This document shows, in pieces, positions 34,091-42,032 of a stretch of 64,000 nt of DNA; the first letter of the stretch is position 1; each line of letters starts with the position of its first letter. The stretch is from Olsenella sp. KH3B4. Its GTDB lineage: Bacteria > Actinomycetota > Coriobacteriia > Coriobacteriales > Atopobiaceae. The notes under the pieces were generated by a model. It ran no database searches, had not been told where the DNA came from, and saw nothing but the letters and a program-made list of their open reading frames with translations. Position numbers and translations under genes: made by a program. The stretch lies in the NCBI GenBank assembly GCA_900111695.1, contig FOHD01000004.1, forward strand, positions 124,001 to 188,000, read 5' to 3'.

Positions 34091-35458
34091 ATGTCTTTCA
34101 AGGGTGCGATCTTCGATTGTGACGGGACGCTCGTGGACTCCATGCGCATGTGGAGCAGCGTGATGCTCGAGCTCGTTCGCGCGCATGGTTGCAGCGATGT
34201 GGACCGTTCGTTCTTCGACCGCATCGAGAGTGTGACGCTGGGTGACGGCTGTCAGATGATGCACGACGAGCTTGGCATCACGACCCCAGCCAGCGAGCTC
34301 TACGAGGAGGCCTGCGCCATTGTGCGCCATCACTATGCGACGGACATTCCGCTCATGCCGGGTGCCCGTGGCTTTCTCGAGGAGCTGGCGGCGGCCGGCA
34401 TCCCCATGGTGATTGCCACCTCGACCCCGCTGCGTGAGGTGCGCGTGGCGCTCGAGACGCACGACATTGCCCACTTCTTCAAGGACATTGTTACAACCGA
34501 GCAGGTAGGCGGGCGCGACAAGGCGTTTCCCGACGTCTACCTCGAAGCGGCGCGTCGCCTTGGCACATCGGTGGGGGAGACTTGGGTCTTCGAGGACGCC
34601 CCGTTTGGAGTGCGCACCTCCAAGCGGGCGGGGTTCAACGTTGTTGGCCTCATGAACGACCATGATGGGCGAGACGAGAGGGACGTAAAGCCATGGTGCG
34701 ACATATTCGTTCACGGCTATGCGGAGCTCTCCCTGGCGCTCATCGAGGACTACGCGGTCGCACCAATGATGAAAGATGTAGTGGCGTCGGGGGAGGAACC
34801 GCTGCGAGCACTTGTGGTTGACGGCTCCCCGGCGCCGAGCTCGCCGGAGCTTGTTGCGCGGCTAGCGGCTAAGGCGGACTATATCGTCGCGGCAGATAGG
34901 GGTGCCGAGACGTGCCGGGCTGCCGGGGTGGTACCCCATGCGTTTTGCGGGGATCACGACTCTGTAAGCGAGGAGGACGGAGCTTGGGCATATGACCAGG
35001 CGGGCCGCTCGATTACGTTCCCTTCTGATAAGTACGCGACGGACCTCTCGCTTGCCATCGACTGCGCGCGGCACGAGGCCGCGCGTCAGGGTCGGCCATT
35101 GAGCCTTACGGTGACCTGTGCTTCTGGCGGCAGGCCCGACCATGCGCTAGGCGTCGTGGGCCTTCTCGCCGGAGCAGCGGACGCGCATTCCATCCTGGTT
35201 GAGGATTCGTTCGAGATGCGCGTTGTGTCTGCAGTGGGCGCGCGCGAATGGCGGCTTGGCGCGGAGGCGCGCGGGCATACCTTCTCGGCTGTGGCCGTGG
35301 CGCCGGGTACGGTCGCGAGCGAGTCTGGCATGAAGTGGTGCATCGATGAGAAGCCCCTTGGTCTCCTCGACGACGTGGGAATCTCAAACGTGGTGGAGAG
35401 TGACGACGCTGTGGTGTCCGTGAGCTCCGGCGCGGTGGCGGCGTTCCTGCTGCGGTAG
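34091..35458 (+). CDS. Fusion of HAD-family phosphatase and thiamine pyrophosphokinase
   Basis: A 455-residue two-domain protein. Residues 1-220 are a HAD phosphatase of the beta-phosphoglucomutase/phosphatase type: FDCDGTLVDS (D9, D11), T110-S111, K144 and FEDA (E168-D169). Residues about 238-455 are thiamine pyrophosphokinase, which makes thiamine diphosphate from thiamine and ATP: AADRGAE (267-273), GDHDS (287-291; usually GDFDS), SDKYATDLSLAI (312-323) and GGRPDHALG (346-354). A natural reading is that the phosphatase half supplies thiamine by dephosphorylating thiamine monophosphate, but this is inference. ATG 34091 has GGGAGAGGAAA upstream. No thiamine riboswitch is seen in the leader. 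Confidence 0.85.
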   Translation: MSFKGAIFDCDGTLVDSMRMWSSVMLELVRAHGCSDVDRSFFDRIESVTLGDGCQMMHDELGITTPASELYEEACAIVRHHYATDIPLMPGARGFLEELAAAGIPMVIATSTPLREVRVALETHDIAHFFKDIVTTEQVGGRDKAFPDVYLEAARRLGTSVGETWVFEDAPFGVRTSKRAGFNVVGLMNDHDGRDERDVKPWCDIFVHGYAELSLALIEDYAVAPMMKDVVASGEEPLRALVVDGSPAPSSPELVARLAAKADYIVAADRGAETCRAAGVVPHAFCGDHDSVSEEDGAWAYDQAGRSITFPSDKYATDLSLAIDCARHEAARQGRPLSLTVTCASGGRPDHALGVVGLLAGAADAHSILVEDSFEMRVVSAVGAREWRLGAEARGHTFSAVAVAPGTVASESGMKWCIDEKPLGLLDDVGISNVVESDDAVVSVSSGAVAAFLLR

Positions 35459-35472
35459 GTTACCGGTGCGTG

Positions 35473-35572
35473 TGCGCCAGCGCTGCGGAAACGCGCCCCC
35501 CCGGGGCCAGAACGGCGCCACAGCGGGGGCCTCGTATGCTCTTGCTGCCAAAAGTCGTCTTCCGGCGTCAGC
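35473..35572. repeat. REP-like intergenic repeat, locus 5
   Basis: GGGGCCAGAACGGCGCC followed by ACAGCGGGGGCCTCGTATG and CTTGCTGCC, matching the third unit of the livF-priA array (GGCGCCAGAACGGCGC) and the inverted form of the unit at 13662-13726. It lies between the thiamine fusion gene and the rpmB terminator. Confidence 0.65.
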
Positions 35573-35584
35573 TCCCCCTACCGT

Positions 35585-35620
35585 CAAAAAAGGGACCGCA
35601 CCAAACTGGTGCGGTCCCTT
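35585..35620 (-). terminator. Intrinsic terminator of rpmB
   Basis: On the minus strand AGGGACCGCACC pairs perfectly with GGTGCGGTCCCT (35591-35602/35608-35619) and is followed by six T. The plus strand also has a short T run after the stem, so it may also serve the convergent thiamine fusion gene. Confidence 0.92.
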
Positions 35621-35646
35621 TCTGCATACGTTTGAGTCCTCGAAGC

Positions 35647-35835
35647 TTAGCCGCGGACGAGGTTGCCCTTCTTGAGGCACCTGGTGCAGACGTTGAGCTT
35701 TTTGCGCTGACCGTCGACGACGACGGAGACGCGCTGGATGTTGGGCTTGAACGTGCGAGCAACCGTGCGGTGGGAGTGGCTGATGGAACGACCGGCAACG
35801 GCGTGCTTGCCGCAGATATCACAAACCTTCGACAT
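35647..35835 (-). CDS. rpmB: 50S ribosomal protein L28
   Basis: A 62-residue L28 with the zinc-type pairs CDIC near the N-terminus and CTRC near the C-terminus, plus the conserved GRSISHSHRTVARTFKPN-like core. The four-cysteine form binds zinc. ATG 35835 follows TTGGAGG; an in-frame ATG five codons upstream lies within the ribosome-binding site and is rejected. It has its own terminator at 35585-35620. Confidence 0.96.
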   Translation of the reverse strand: MSKVCDICGKHAVAGRSISHSHRTVARTFKPNIQRVSVVVDGQRKKLNVCTRCLKKGNLVRG

Positions 35836-36021
35836 GACCTTGACCTCCAAAGTGCGGCGCTCGCGCGCCCGTTAATCAACAAGCCTTGCAAATATACCAC
35901 TTGGGCGGCTTCTCGCAAGCGATACACACAACTTCTTGGTATTGGCACCGGCCATGCCCCTCGATGATGGGCTGAGACGACCGCGGCTTGGCAGTCCTGT
36001 GCCGTTCCAAGTTTCTAAACC

Positions 36022-36372
36022 CTAATATACCGGCTTTGGGTCGATGAACTTGTCTGGATCGGTGTGGGGCGCCAGCACCGAGACCATCTTCACGGGCTTG
36101 TCATAGGGGTTGTTCACGTAGTGGACCTCTCCCGGCTCGATGTGGATGAAGTCGCCAGGCTCGAGCACGTTGACCTTGCCGTCAACGACGATGTCCACCT
36201 TCCCCTCCAGAATGTAGAAGTTCTCCTCCATCACGTTGTGGTGATGGGCGTCGAAGTCCTGTCCCGGCTGGAAGGCAACAAGCGCGAAGTTGGCACGCGG
36301 CCCCTTCATGAGGTACTTGGGTCCAGAGTTGCCAAACCGATACTCGAACTTGTCCTCGTTTGTTACAAACAT
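36022..36372 (-). CDS. Small cupin protein in the lsrRK operon; candidate LsrG substitute
   Basis: A 116-residue single-domain cupin. Motif 1 is present as H43, H45 and E49 with Gly57 (in FDAHHHNVMEENFYILEG), and motif 2 includes PGDFIHIEPGEVH with H84, so a metal site is likely. It lies 90 bases downstream of lsrK in the same direction, with a GGCGCT/AGCGCC hairpin (36429-36447) between. In enteric bacteria the lsr operon carries LsrG, an isomerase acting on phospho-AI-2 before LsrF; no LsrG is seen here. Cupins often catalyse sugar or keto isomerisation, so a replacement of LsrG is plausible. This role is inference from position only; the fold assignment is firm. Confidence 0.82.
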   Translation of the reverse strand: MFVTNEDKFEYRFGNSGPKYLMKGPRANFALVAFQPGQDFDAHHHNVMEENFYILEGKVDIVVDGKVNVLEPGDFIHIEPGEVHYVNNPYDKPVKMVSVLAPHTDPDKFIDPKPVY

Positions 36373-36462
36373 GGCGATCCTTTCCTCTCGTGGCTGGAAT
36401 ATGTTGGATGAGACAAGCGATGGGGGACGGCGCTGCGCGGGAGCGCCGCCTCCCGGTTTCGT

Positions 36463-38025
36463 CTACTTGATGCCAGGTGCGCTCCACATGCTCTTCGTGA
36501 TGCCCTGCTCACTGAGGCCGAGCTGGGCTGCGTAGACCTTGCGCCACGTCTCGTAGAGCCTCTCGTACGTCGCATGATTGGCCGCATCTGGCGAGAAGGT
36601 CTTCTCGATCTTCACCACGCGATGAGCACCTTCGGCGACGCTGGGGTAGATGCCAACGCCGTAGCCGGCGAGAATGGCCGCACCAAGCGCGGTGGCCTCC
36701 TTCACGACCGGTACGCGAACAGGCTTGTTGGTGACGTCGCTCACAATCTGTGCCCAGAGGTCGCTGTACGAGGCGCCTCCGGCAAACACAAGTTCCTCGG
36801 GCTCGTTGCCCGTGAACTCGCGCACAAGTTCGATGTGGCCCTTTACGAGAAGAGCGGTGTTCTCGAGGATTGCGCGGTAGAAGGTGTACTTGTTGTATCT
36901 CTCGGGATCGAGCTCGAAGTTGGTGAACGTGGGGGCGGAATGTGTCCAGTGGATGTAATTCATGATGTCGCTGAAGCAGCACACCATGCCGCCAGCGCCC
37001 ACGGGCACCTCGGCGGCGCGCTCGTCCATGAGGTCATAGGCGCTCTCGCCAGTCTCTGCGGCAATGCGCTTCTCCTCTTGGCAAAACGCGTCGCGGAACC
37101 AACGCATCACCAGGCCGGGCTTGAAGGCAAGGGCCTCGTACTGCCAGACGCCGGGAACGGCATGACAGTTCACGCGAACACGGCAGTTCTCATCTGTCTT
37201 GGGGCTTGCCGTGTTGAACTCGTACTGCCAGAAGCTTCCGCCAAAGACTCCCGCCTGGCCGGGCAGGCAGGCATCGACGCCAATCATCCCCAGCTGGCAG
37301 TCTCCGCCACCCACCACGACGGGAGTGCCTTCGGCCAGGCCGGTATCGCGTGCGCCTTGTGCGTTTACGTGGCCAGCAAGCGATCCGCACTCGAGGACGG
37401 GCTTGAAGAGGTCGGTTCGAAGGCCACAGCGCTCTGAAATCGATGGATCCCAATCTCGCTTCTCGAGGCTCATGATTCCTGTCGTCGATCCGTTCGAGGG
37501 TTCGACTGCCAGCACACCCGTGAGATGGTAGATGAGCCAGTCGTTGAACATGCCAATGCTCGCTGCCCGTTCGTAAACCTCGGGCATCTTGTTCTTGACC
37601 CACAGAAGGCGGGGGAGCGCACCAAGGGCGTAGGTCTGCCCGCTTTCGAGGTAGAGCTCGCGCTCGAGGTCGGGATCCTTCGCGATGAGCTGGGCGACCT
37701 CGTCATTGCTGCGCGCATCGACATTGGCGCACGCCCAAATCTCATTGCCATCAGCGTCGTAGAGGAGAATGCCCTCGCGCATGCACGTTGTCGAGACGGC
37801 GGCGACGTCTGCAGGGTCGATACCCGTCGAAGCGAGAACCTCGCTCACGCAGCTACGGGCGAGGTCCCAGTTATGCTTCCAGTCAAAGTCCATGCTTCCT
37901 GGCCAGCGCGGATCCTCGCGGTGCGTCCACTCCTTCTGTGCGACTCCCATCTGCGTACCATTGGTGTCGAACAGCACCGCACGCACGCTGCCTGTCCCCG
38001 CGTCGATTGCCATCAAATACTTCAT
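36463..38025 (-). CDS. lsrK: Autoinducer-2 kinase LsrK
   Basis: A 520-residue FGGY-family kinase that phosphorylates the quorum signal AI-2 (DPD) in the cytoplasm, trapping it and creating the LsrR ligand. It matches LsrK more closely than xylulokinases as I recall them: AIDAGTGSVRAVLFD at the start, CMREGI, WACANVDAR, VVVGGGDCQLG with catalytic Asp at 242, LTMRWFRDAFC-like KPGLVMRWFRDAFC, and VKEATALGAAI. The end TKSMWSAPGIK parallels the enteric LTTSLWKAPGL. Full length. Its ATG overlaps the lsrR stop by four bases (lsrR 38022, lsrK 38025), so regulator and kinase are coupled. Confidence 0.93.
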   Translation of the reverse strand: MKYLMAIDAGTGSVRAVLFDTNGTQMGVAQKEWTHREDPRWPGSMDFDWKHNWDLARSCVSEVLASTGIDPADVAAVSTTCMREGILLYDADGNEIWACANVDARSNDEVAQLIAKDPDLERELYLESGQTYALGALPRLLWVKNKMPEVYERAASIGMFNDWLIYHLTGVLAVEPSNGSTTGIMSLEKRDWDPSISERCGLRTDLFKPVLECGSLAGHVNAQGARDTGLAEGTPVVVGGGDCQLGMIGVDACLPGQAGVFGGSFWQYEFNTASPKTDENCRVRVNCHAVPGVWQYEALAFKPGLVMRWFRDAFCQEEKRIAAETGESAYDLMDERAAEVPVGAGGMVCCFSDIMNYIHWTHSAPTFTNFELDPERYNKYTFYRAILENTALLVKGHIELVREFTGNEPEELVFAGGASYSDLWAQIVSDVTNKPVRVPVVKEATALGAAILAGYGVGIYPSVAEGAHRVVKIEKTFSPDAANHATYERLYETWRKVYAAQLGLSEQGITKSMWSAPGIK

Positions 38026-38963
38026 GGGACCATCTCCTTGAGCCTGTCGTCCTCCTCGATTACTTTCGTTGCGGTCCTCTCGTCTGTGATGAGCGTGTTC
38101 ACGTAACCGTGCCTGAGGACCGCGCGTATCGCACGCACCTTCTCGTCGCCACCGGCGGCAGCGACGACGTTGCTCATATGCTGCAGTGAGGGAAGGCTCG
38201 TCGAGACGAGCCTGGACTCGATGTCTGTGGGAAGGGGGTTGCCCTCGGCGTCGATAAAGTGACAGAGAATATCGCCCACAGACCCACGCATGCGCAGGAG
38301 TTCGAAGTCGCTCTTTGTGAGCATCCCATTCTTGAGGATGGTTGCGTTATCAGAGATGCCGCCAATGCCAACCACGCTCATCGACGCAAGATCCACCATC
38401 TTGGCGATGCTCGTGATACTGGGCTCCTGCACCATGGCGTCGCGCAGTTCCTTGGTTGAGAGAAGAATTGGGCAGGGAAGAAGGTTGAGTCTGATGGACA
38501 TAACGCTAGGCGGAATGTCCTGCAGGTAGAAGTTCACGCCCCCGGTGAGGCTGATGACGCTTAGGTCTCGGCATGTTCCACGCGCAAGAGACCCCAGCAC
38601 GCGGTTCATCATGGCTCCGTACCCCATGTTGAGGTAAGAGCCATCCTCGAGGTGGGACGAAATATACATTGATGTTGCACGCGCAATCGAGTCCTCAGTT
38701 GCTGCACGCTCGCGAGCCGTGGGTACGACAAAGGCGTCCTCCAGGCCAAAACGGTGAATGAGCTCCTGTTCAACGTCCATGCGAGCACTGTCGTCTGCCC
38801 TAAAGGTGAACTGAACAACGCCCTGCTCGCGCGCCTCGTCCAGAAGACGCACCACCTTGGCGCGCGAGAGCCCCAGCATATCGGCGATGTCGCTCTGCGT
38901 GTAGCCAACTATGTAGTAGTACCAAGCCGCCTTAACCATGAAGAGGTTAGTTGACTCGCCCAT
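38022..38963 (-). CDS. lsrR: LsrR-type SorC/DeoR-family regulator of AI-2 uptake
   Basis: A 313-residue SorC-family regulator. Residues 10-45 form the helix-turn-helix (YTQSDIADMLGLSRAKVVRLL), and the rest is the SorC sugar-phosphate-sensing domain with a Rossmann-like fold (VISLTGGVNFY, VVGIGGISDNATI). In enteric bacteria LsrR represses lsr genes until phospho-AI-2 binds it. Here it is coupled to lsrK and divergent from lsrACDBF, which supports the same role. ATG 38963 is preceded by AGAGAGG; a TTG at 38984 would add seven residues. Candidate operators lie at 38979-39035. Confidence 0.88.
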   Translation of the reverse strand: MGESTNLFMVKAAWYYYIVGYTQSDIADMLGLSRAKVVRLLDEAREQGVVQFTFRADDSARMDVEQELIHRFGLEDAFVVPTARERAATEDSIARATSMYISSHLEDGSYLNMGYGAMMNRVLGSLARGTCRDLSVISLTGGVNFYLQDIPPSVMSIRLNLLPCPILLSTKELRDAMVQEPSITSIAKMVDLASMSVVGIGGISDNATILKNGMLTKSDFELLRMRGSVGDILCHFIDAEGNPLPTDIESRLVSTSLPSLQHMSNVVAAAGGDEKVRAIRAVLRHGYVNTLITDERTATKVIEEDDRLKEMVP

Positions 38964-38978
38964 TGCCTGCCTCTCTTC

Positions 38979-39035
38979 GAACAAATATCTGTTATATGAA
39001 CAATTGTAACAGACTTGAACAAAGAATCGAGTTCA
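38979..39035. promoter_or_regulatory. Candidate LsrR operator region: three GAACAA iterons and dyads
   Basis: GAACAA occurs at 38979-38984, 38998-39003 and 39017-39022, each exactly 19 bases apart. TGAAC (39016-39020) is mirrored by GTTCA (39031-39035), and TCTGTTA/TAACAGA arms (38989-38995 and 39008-39014) flank the second copy. SorC-family proteins such as B. subtilis DeoR recognise TTGAAC-like half-sites. The whole lies at the start of the 434-base divergent lsr control region. The rest of that region holds a perfect palindrome (39173-39186) and two short hairpins near lsrA (39219-39234, 39361-39379). Confidence 0.5.
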
Positions 39036-39172
39036 GAAAACACTCTCTCACGGTTACGACTGCATGTCTGCGTTATTGCCTGTAAACGTTGGCGAGTATC
39101 GGCAAACGGTCACCAAACTAAGGAAAGCCATCTCTGATGATTGGTCAGAAAAACAAATAAACACAAGGTAGA

Positions 39173-39186
39173 TAGCTTAAAAGCTA
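39173..39186. promoter_or_regulatory. 14-bp perfect palindrome upstream of lsrA
   Basis: TAGCTTAAAAGCTA is perfectly self-complementary (TAGCTT, two A, AAGCTA). It lies in the AT-rich middle of the divergent lsrR-lsrA region and could be an operator. No binding protein is indicated. Confidence 0.4.
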
Positions 39187-39397
39187 AAATCGATTCTCCT
39201 CTGGCACCCTCAAGCGTCTGGTAGTCCTCTACCACTTACGGACGTAATGCAACCGTACAACGTCAATTTGCGGCCATCCGTCCAGACCGCCCGTCTTGGG
39301 AGGAGGAAAACCGGTAGAGTGCTCACAGGGCGAACAGAAGTCCATCAATGCACCATTTCTTAAGAGACAGAAGCTCTTACCTGAATGGGGGATAGCA

Positions 39398-40954
39398 ATG
39401 GCGGATACAAGCGAGGGCGTTTCCTCCTACGAGATCACAAACGCGCTGCTGTCCGTGCGTAACATCTGCAAGGCGTTTGGGTCTAACTCGGTCCTCAAGG
39501 GCGTGAGCCTTGACCTCATGCCCGGGGAGGCAATTGCCCTGGTAGGCGGAAATGGCGCCGGCAAGTCGACGCTCATGAAGATCATCATGGGCATCTACAC
39601 GCAGGACTGTGGCGAGATCTACGTGGAGGGCAGGAAGGTCGAGCACAACAGCACCCGTGAGGCCCTCTCCAACAGCACCTACATGGTGCCGCAGGAACCG
39701 ATGCTCTTCCCCAACATGACCGTTCGCGAGAACGTTGAGATTGGCTTCTCTGAGAGCCCGAGCGAGCTTGACCGCAGGCTCGAGCAGACCATGAGCGAGA
39801 TCGGCTGGCATTTCGACCTCGAGCGTAAAGCCTCTACGCTTTCGATTGCTGAGCAGGGTATGGTTGAGATTCTCCGTGGCATCATGCGCCGCTCGAAGGT
39901 CCTCATCCTCGACGAGCCCACCTCTGCTCTTGCCTTCGATGAGGTCAAGAGTCTCTTTAAGGTGGTAGAGAGCCTCAAGGAGAAGGGCATCGGCATCATC
40001 TACATCACCCACAGACTCACGGAGGTCTTCGAGATCGCCGATCGGGTCTCGGTCATGTGCGACGGCATCATTGCCATGCAGGGCAATGTCTCCGAGTTCA
40101 CGCGTGACGACCTCATCCGCGGCCTCCTTCCGCCCGATACCAAGAAGCGAGAGGCAAAGGCAGCCCCGCGTCCCGTTTCCGAGATTGATTACAGTGCAAA
40201 GCCGGTGCTCGAGCTTCAGGACTTTACCGGTTACGGCTTCTCTCATGTGAATCTCAAGATTTACCCGGGAGAGATGGTTGGCCTGGCTGGCGTTGTTGGC
40301 GCTGGCCGTACCGAGATGGCAACTACCATCTTTGGTCGCGACAAGGTGTTGGGAGGTAAGGTCCTTCTCGACGGCAAAGACATCACGGGCGAGAGCACCA
40401 AGCAGGTCATCGAAGAGGGCATCAACTATGTCTCGGAGGACCGCTTCGCCAACGGCATCTTCCGCATTCGCGACGTTGCCGAGAATACCACGGCATCAAT
40501 CCTCAACGGTAAGCGTCTGGGCTCCTTCTTCCTCAACAAGGCTGAGGAAGACAAGATCTCCCAGTCCTACGTGGACAACTTCCACACCAAGGTCACGGGC
40601 CTCGACCAGGAGGTCGGTAGCCTGTCCGGTGGCAACCAGCAGAAGATCATCATTGCTCGCGCCTTTGCCTCCGAGCCACGCCTCGTCATCCTTGACGAGC
40701 CCACGCGTGGCATTGACGCCGCCGCCCGTGGCGATGTCTATGCGGTGCTTCAGGAGCTGAGAAAGACGGGCGTCTCTATTCTGCTCATCTCCAGCGACAT
40801 GGAGGAGGTCGTGGAGCTGGCTGATCGCGCGGTCACCATGTTCCAGGGCCGCATCAACCATGAGTTCAAGAAGGACCAGATCACCCAGGACAACCTTATG
40901 GCGGCGTCCTTCGGGGTCTACCACGAGGGCGCTGGCGAGAAGGTTGCGTCGTAA
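39398..40954 (+). CDS. lsrA: AI-2 ABC importer, ATPase LsrA
   Basis: A 518-residue double ATPase of the sugar-importer (RbsA-like) class. The first domain has GGNGAGKST (50-58) and LILDEPTSAL; the second has the usual degenerate Walker A GVVGAGRTE, an intact signature LSGGNQQKIIIARAF and LVILDEPTRGID. It resembles enteric LsrA (MVPQEPMLFPNMTVREN parallels LVPQEPLLFPSLSIKEN). It powers the LsrC/LsrD pore. ATG 39398 has GGGGGA six bases upstream; an in-frame ATG 34 codons earlier has no such support. A TAAGAG/CTCTTA hairpin (39361-39379) precedes the ribosome-binding site. Confidence 0.93.
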   Translation: MADTSEGVSSYEITNALLSVRNICKAFGSNSVLKGVSLDLMPGEAIALVGGNGAGKSTLMKIIMGIYTQDCGEIYVEGRKVEHNSTREALSNSTYMVPQEPMLFPNMTVRENVEIGFSESPSELDRRLEQTMSEIGWHFDLERKASTLSIAEQGMVEILRGIMRRSKVLILDEPTSALAFDEVKSLFKVVESLKEKGIGIIYITHRLTEVFEIADRVSVMCDGIIAMQGNVSEFTRDDLIRGLLPPDTKKREAKAAPRPVSEIDYSAKPVLELQDFTGYGFSHVNLKIYPGEMVGLAGVVGAGRTEMATTIFGRDKVLGGKVLLDGKDITGESTKQVIEEGINYVSEDRFANGIFRIRDVAENTTASILNGKRLGSFFLNKAEEDKISQSYVDNFHTKVTGLDQEVGSLSGGNQQKIIIARAFASEPRLVILDEPTRGIDAAARGDVYAVLQELRKTGVSILLISSDMEEVVELADRAVTMFQGRINHEFKKDQITQDNLMAASFGVYHEGAGEKVAS

Positions 40955-41001
40955 CGCTGCGCACGTACTGCAGGCATCACTGACGGAAGGTGTGGGTCAC
41001 G

Positions 41002-42030
41002 GTGAAAGCGTTGAAAAAGCTTTTGCATGCGAGGGAGTTGAGCAGCATTTTGTTCCTCATCGCCCTCTTCTTGGTGGTCGGGCTGATAAACCCGTCATTT
41101 CTTAACTCGTCGAACGTCTCTGCGTGTTTCAATACCTCTGTGGTGTACACGCTTGTTGCGGTAGGCATGGCATTTACCCTGTTCATCGGTGAGATTGACG
41201 TTTCTGTAGGAGCCAACCTCGGCATTGTCGCCACGGTCGTGGGCTCGATGCTTCGCGACGGGGCTCCGGTGCCCGCGGCGATTCTCGTGGGCATTCTCAT
41301 CGGTGCCGCCATCGGTTTCATCAATGGCTGGGGCGTTGCCCTCATGCATGCGCCGTCGCTCATCTTCACGCTCGGCGTCTGCGGTATCCTGCGTGGCCTC
41401 ATGTACCTTTACACCAACGGCGCTTGGGTCGAGAATCTCCCCAAGGACTTTAAGGACTTCTCGGCCGTCACTGCCGTGGGTGACCTTACGGTGTACTACT
41501 GTGCAGCTGTCGTGCTCACCATTGTTATCTGGGTGCTTACGACAAAGACCCGCCACGGTCGCTACTTCATTGCCGTGGGCGACAACGCGAGTGGCGCCGA
41601 GCTCGTGGGCATCCCCTCCAAGCGGGTGAAGGTCATTGCATACGTTATTTGCGGTGTGCTCTCCGCCATTGCCGGGATTATCTTCACGAGCCGTATCGGT
41701 TTCGTCACTGCTGACTCCGGCGACGGCTACGAGATGAAGGCAATCGCTGCCTGCGTCCTTGGTGGCATCAGCCTGGTTGGCGGCGTCGGCTCCGTCATAG
41801 GTGCCGCGGTGGGCGCCGTGATCATGGCCTCCATCAGCTACCTGCTCGTCTTCATGGGTTTCTCGTCCAACTACGACAATGCCATCACAGGCATCATCCT
41901 CATCGTGATCGTCGTCGTTGACGCACTCATCCAGCACAGAAGCGTCATCAAGAACTACCATGCGCGCCTCCTCGCCCGGGTTTCTCCTGACCAGGTAGTC
42001 GCTGGCGCGACCGAGAAGGGAGGCGAGTAG
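41002..42030 (+). CDS. lsrC: AI-2 ABC importer, permease LsrC
   Basis: A 342-residue permease of the RbsC/LsrC family with about ten helices. Family marks are FTLFIGEIDVSVGA near the N-terminus, a GRYFIAVGDNASGAELVGI coupling region and GYEMKAIAACVLGG. The order lsrA-C-D-B-F copies that of the enteric operon, which supports LsrC rather than a ribose permease. GTG 41002 is chosen with GGAAGG eleven bases upstream; GTG 40990 is also in frame but falls inside that site. It touches lsrD at 42030. Confidence 0.88.
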   Translation: MKALKKLLHARELSSILFLIALFLVVGLINPSFLNSSNVSACFNTSVVYTLVAVGMAFTLFIGEIDVSVGANLGIVATVVGSMLRDGAPVPAAILVGILIGAAIGFINGWGVALMHAPSLIFTLGVCGILRGLMYLYTNGAWVENLPKDFKDFSAVTAVGDLTVYYCAAVVLTIVIWVLTTKTRHGRYFIAVGDNASGAELVGIPSKRVKVIAYVICGVLSAIAGIIFTSRIGFVTADSGDGYEMKAIAACVLGGISLVGGVGSVIGAAVGAVIMASISYLLVFMGFSSNYDNAITGIILIVIVVVDALIQHRSVIKNYHARLLARVSPDQVVAGATEKGGE

Positions 42031-42032
42031 TG

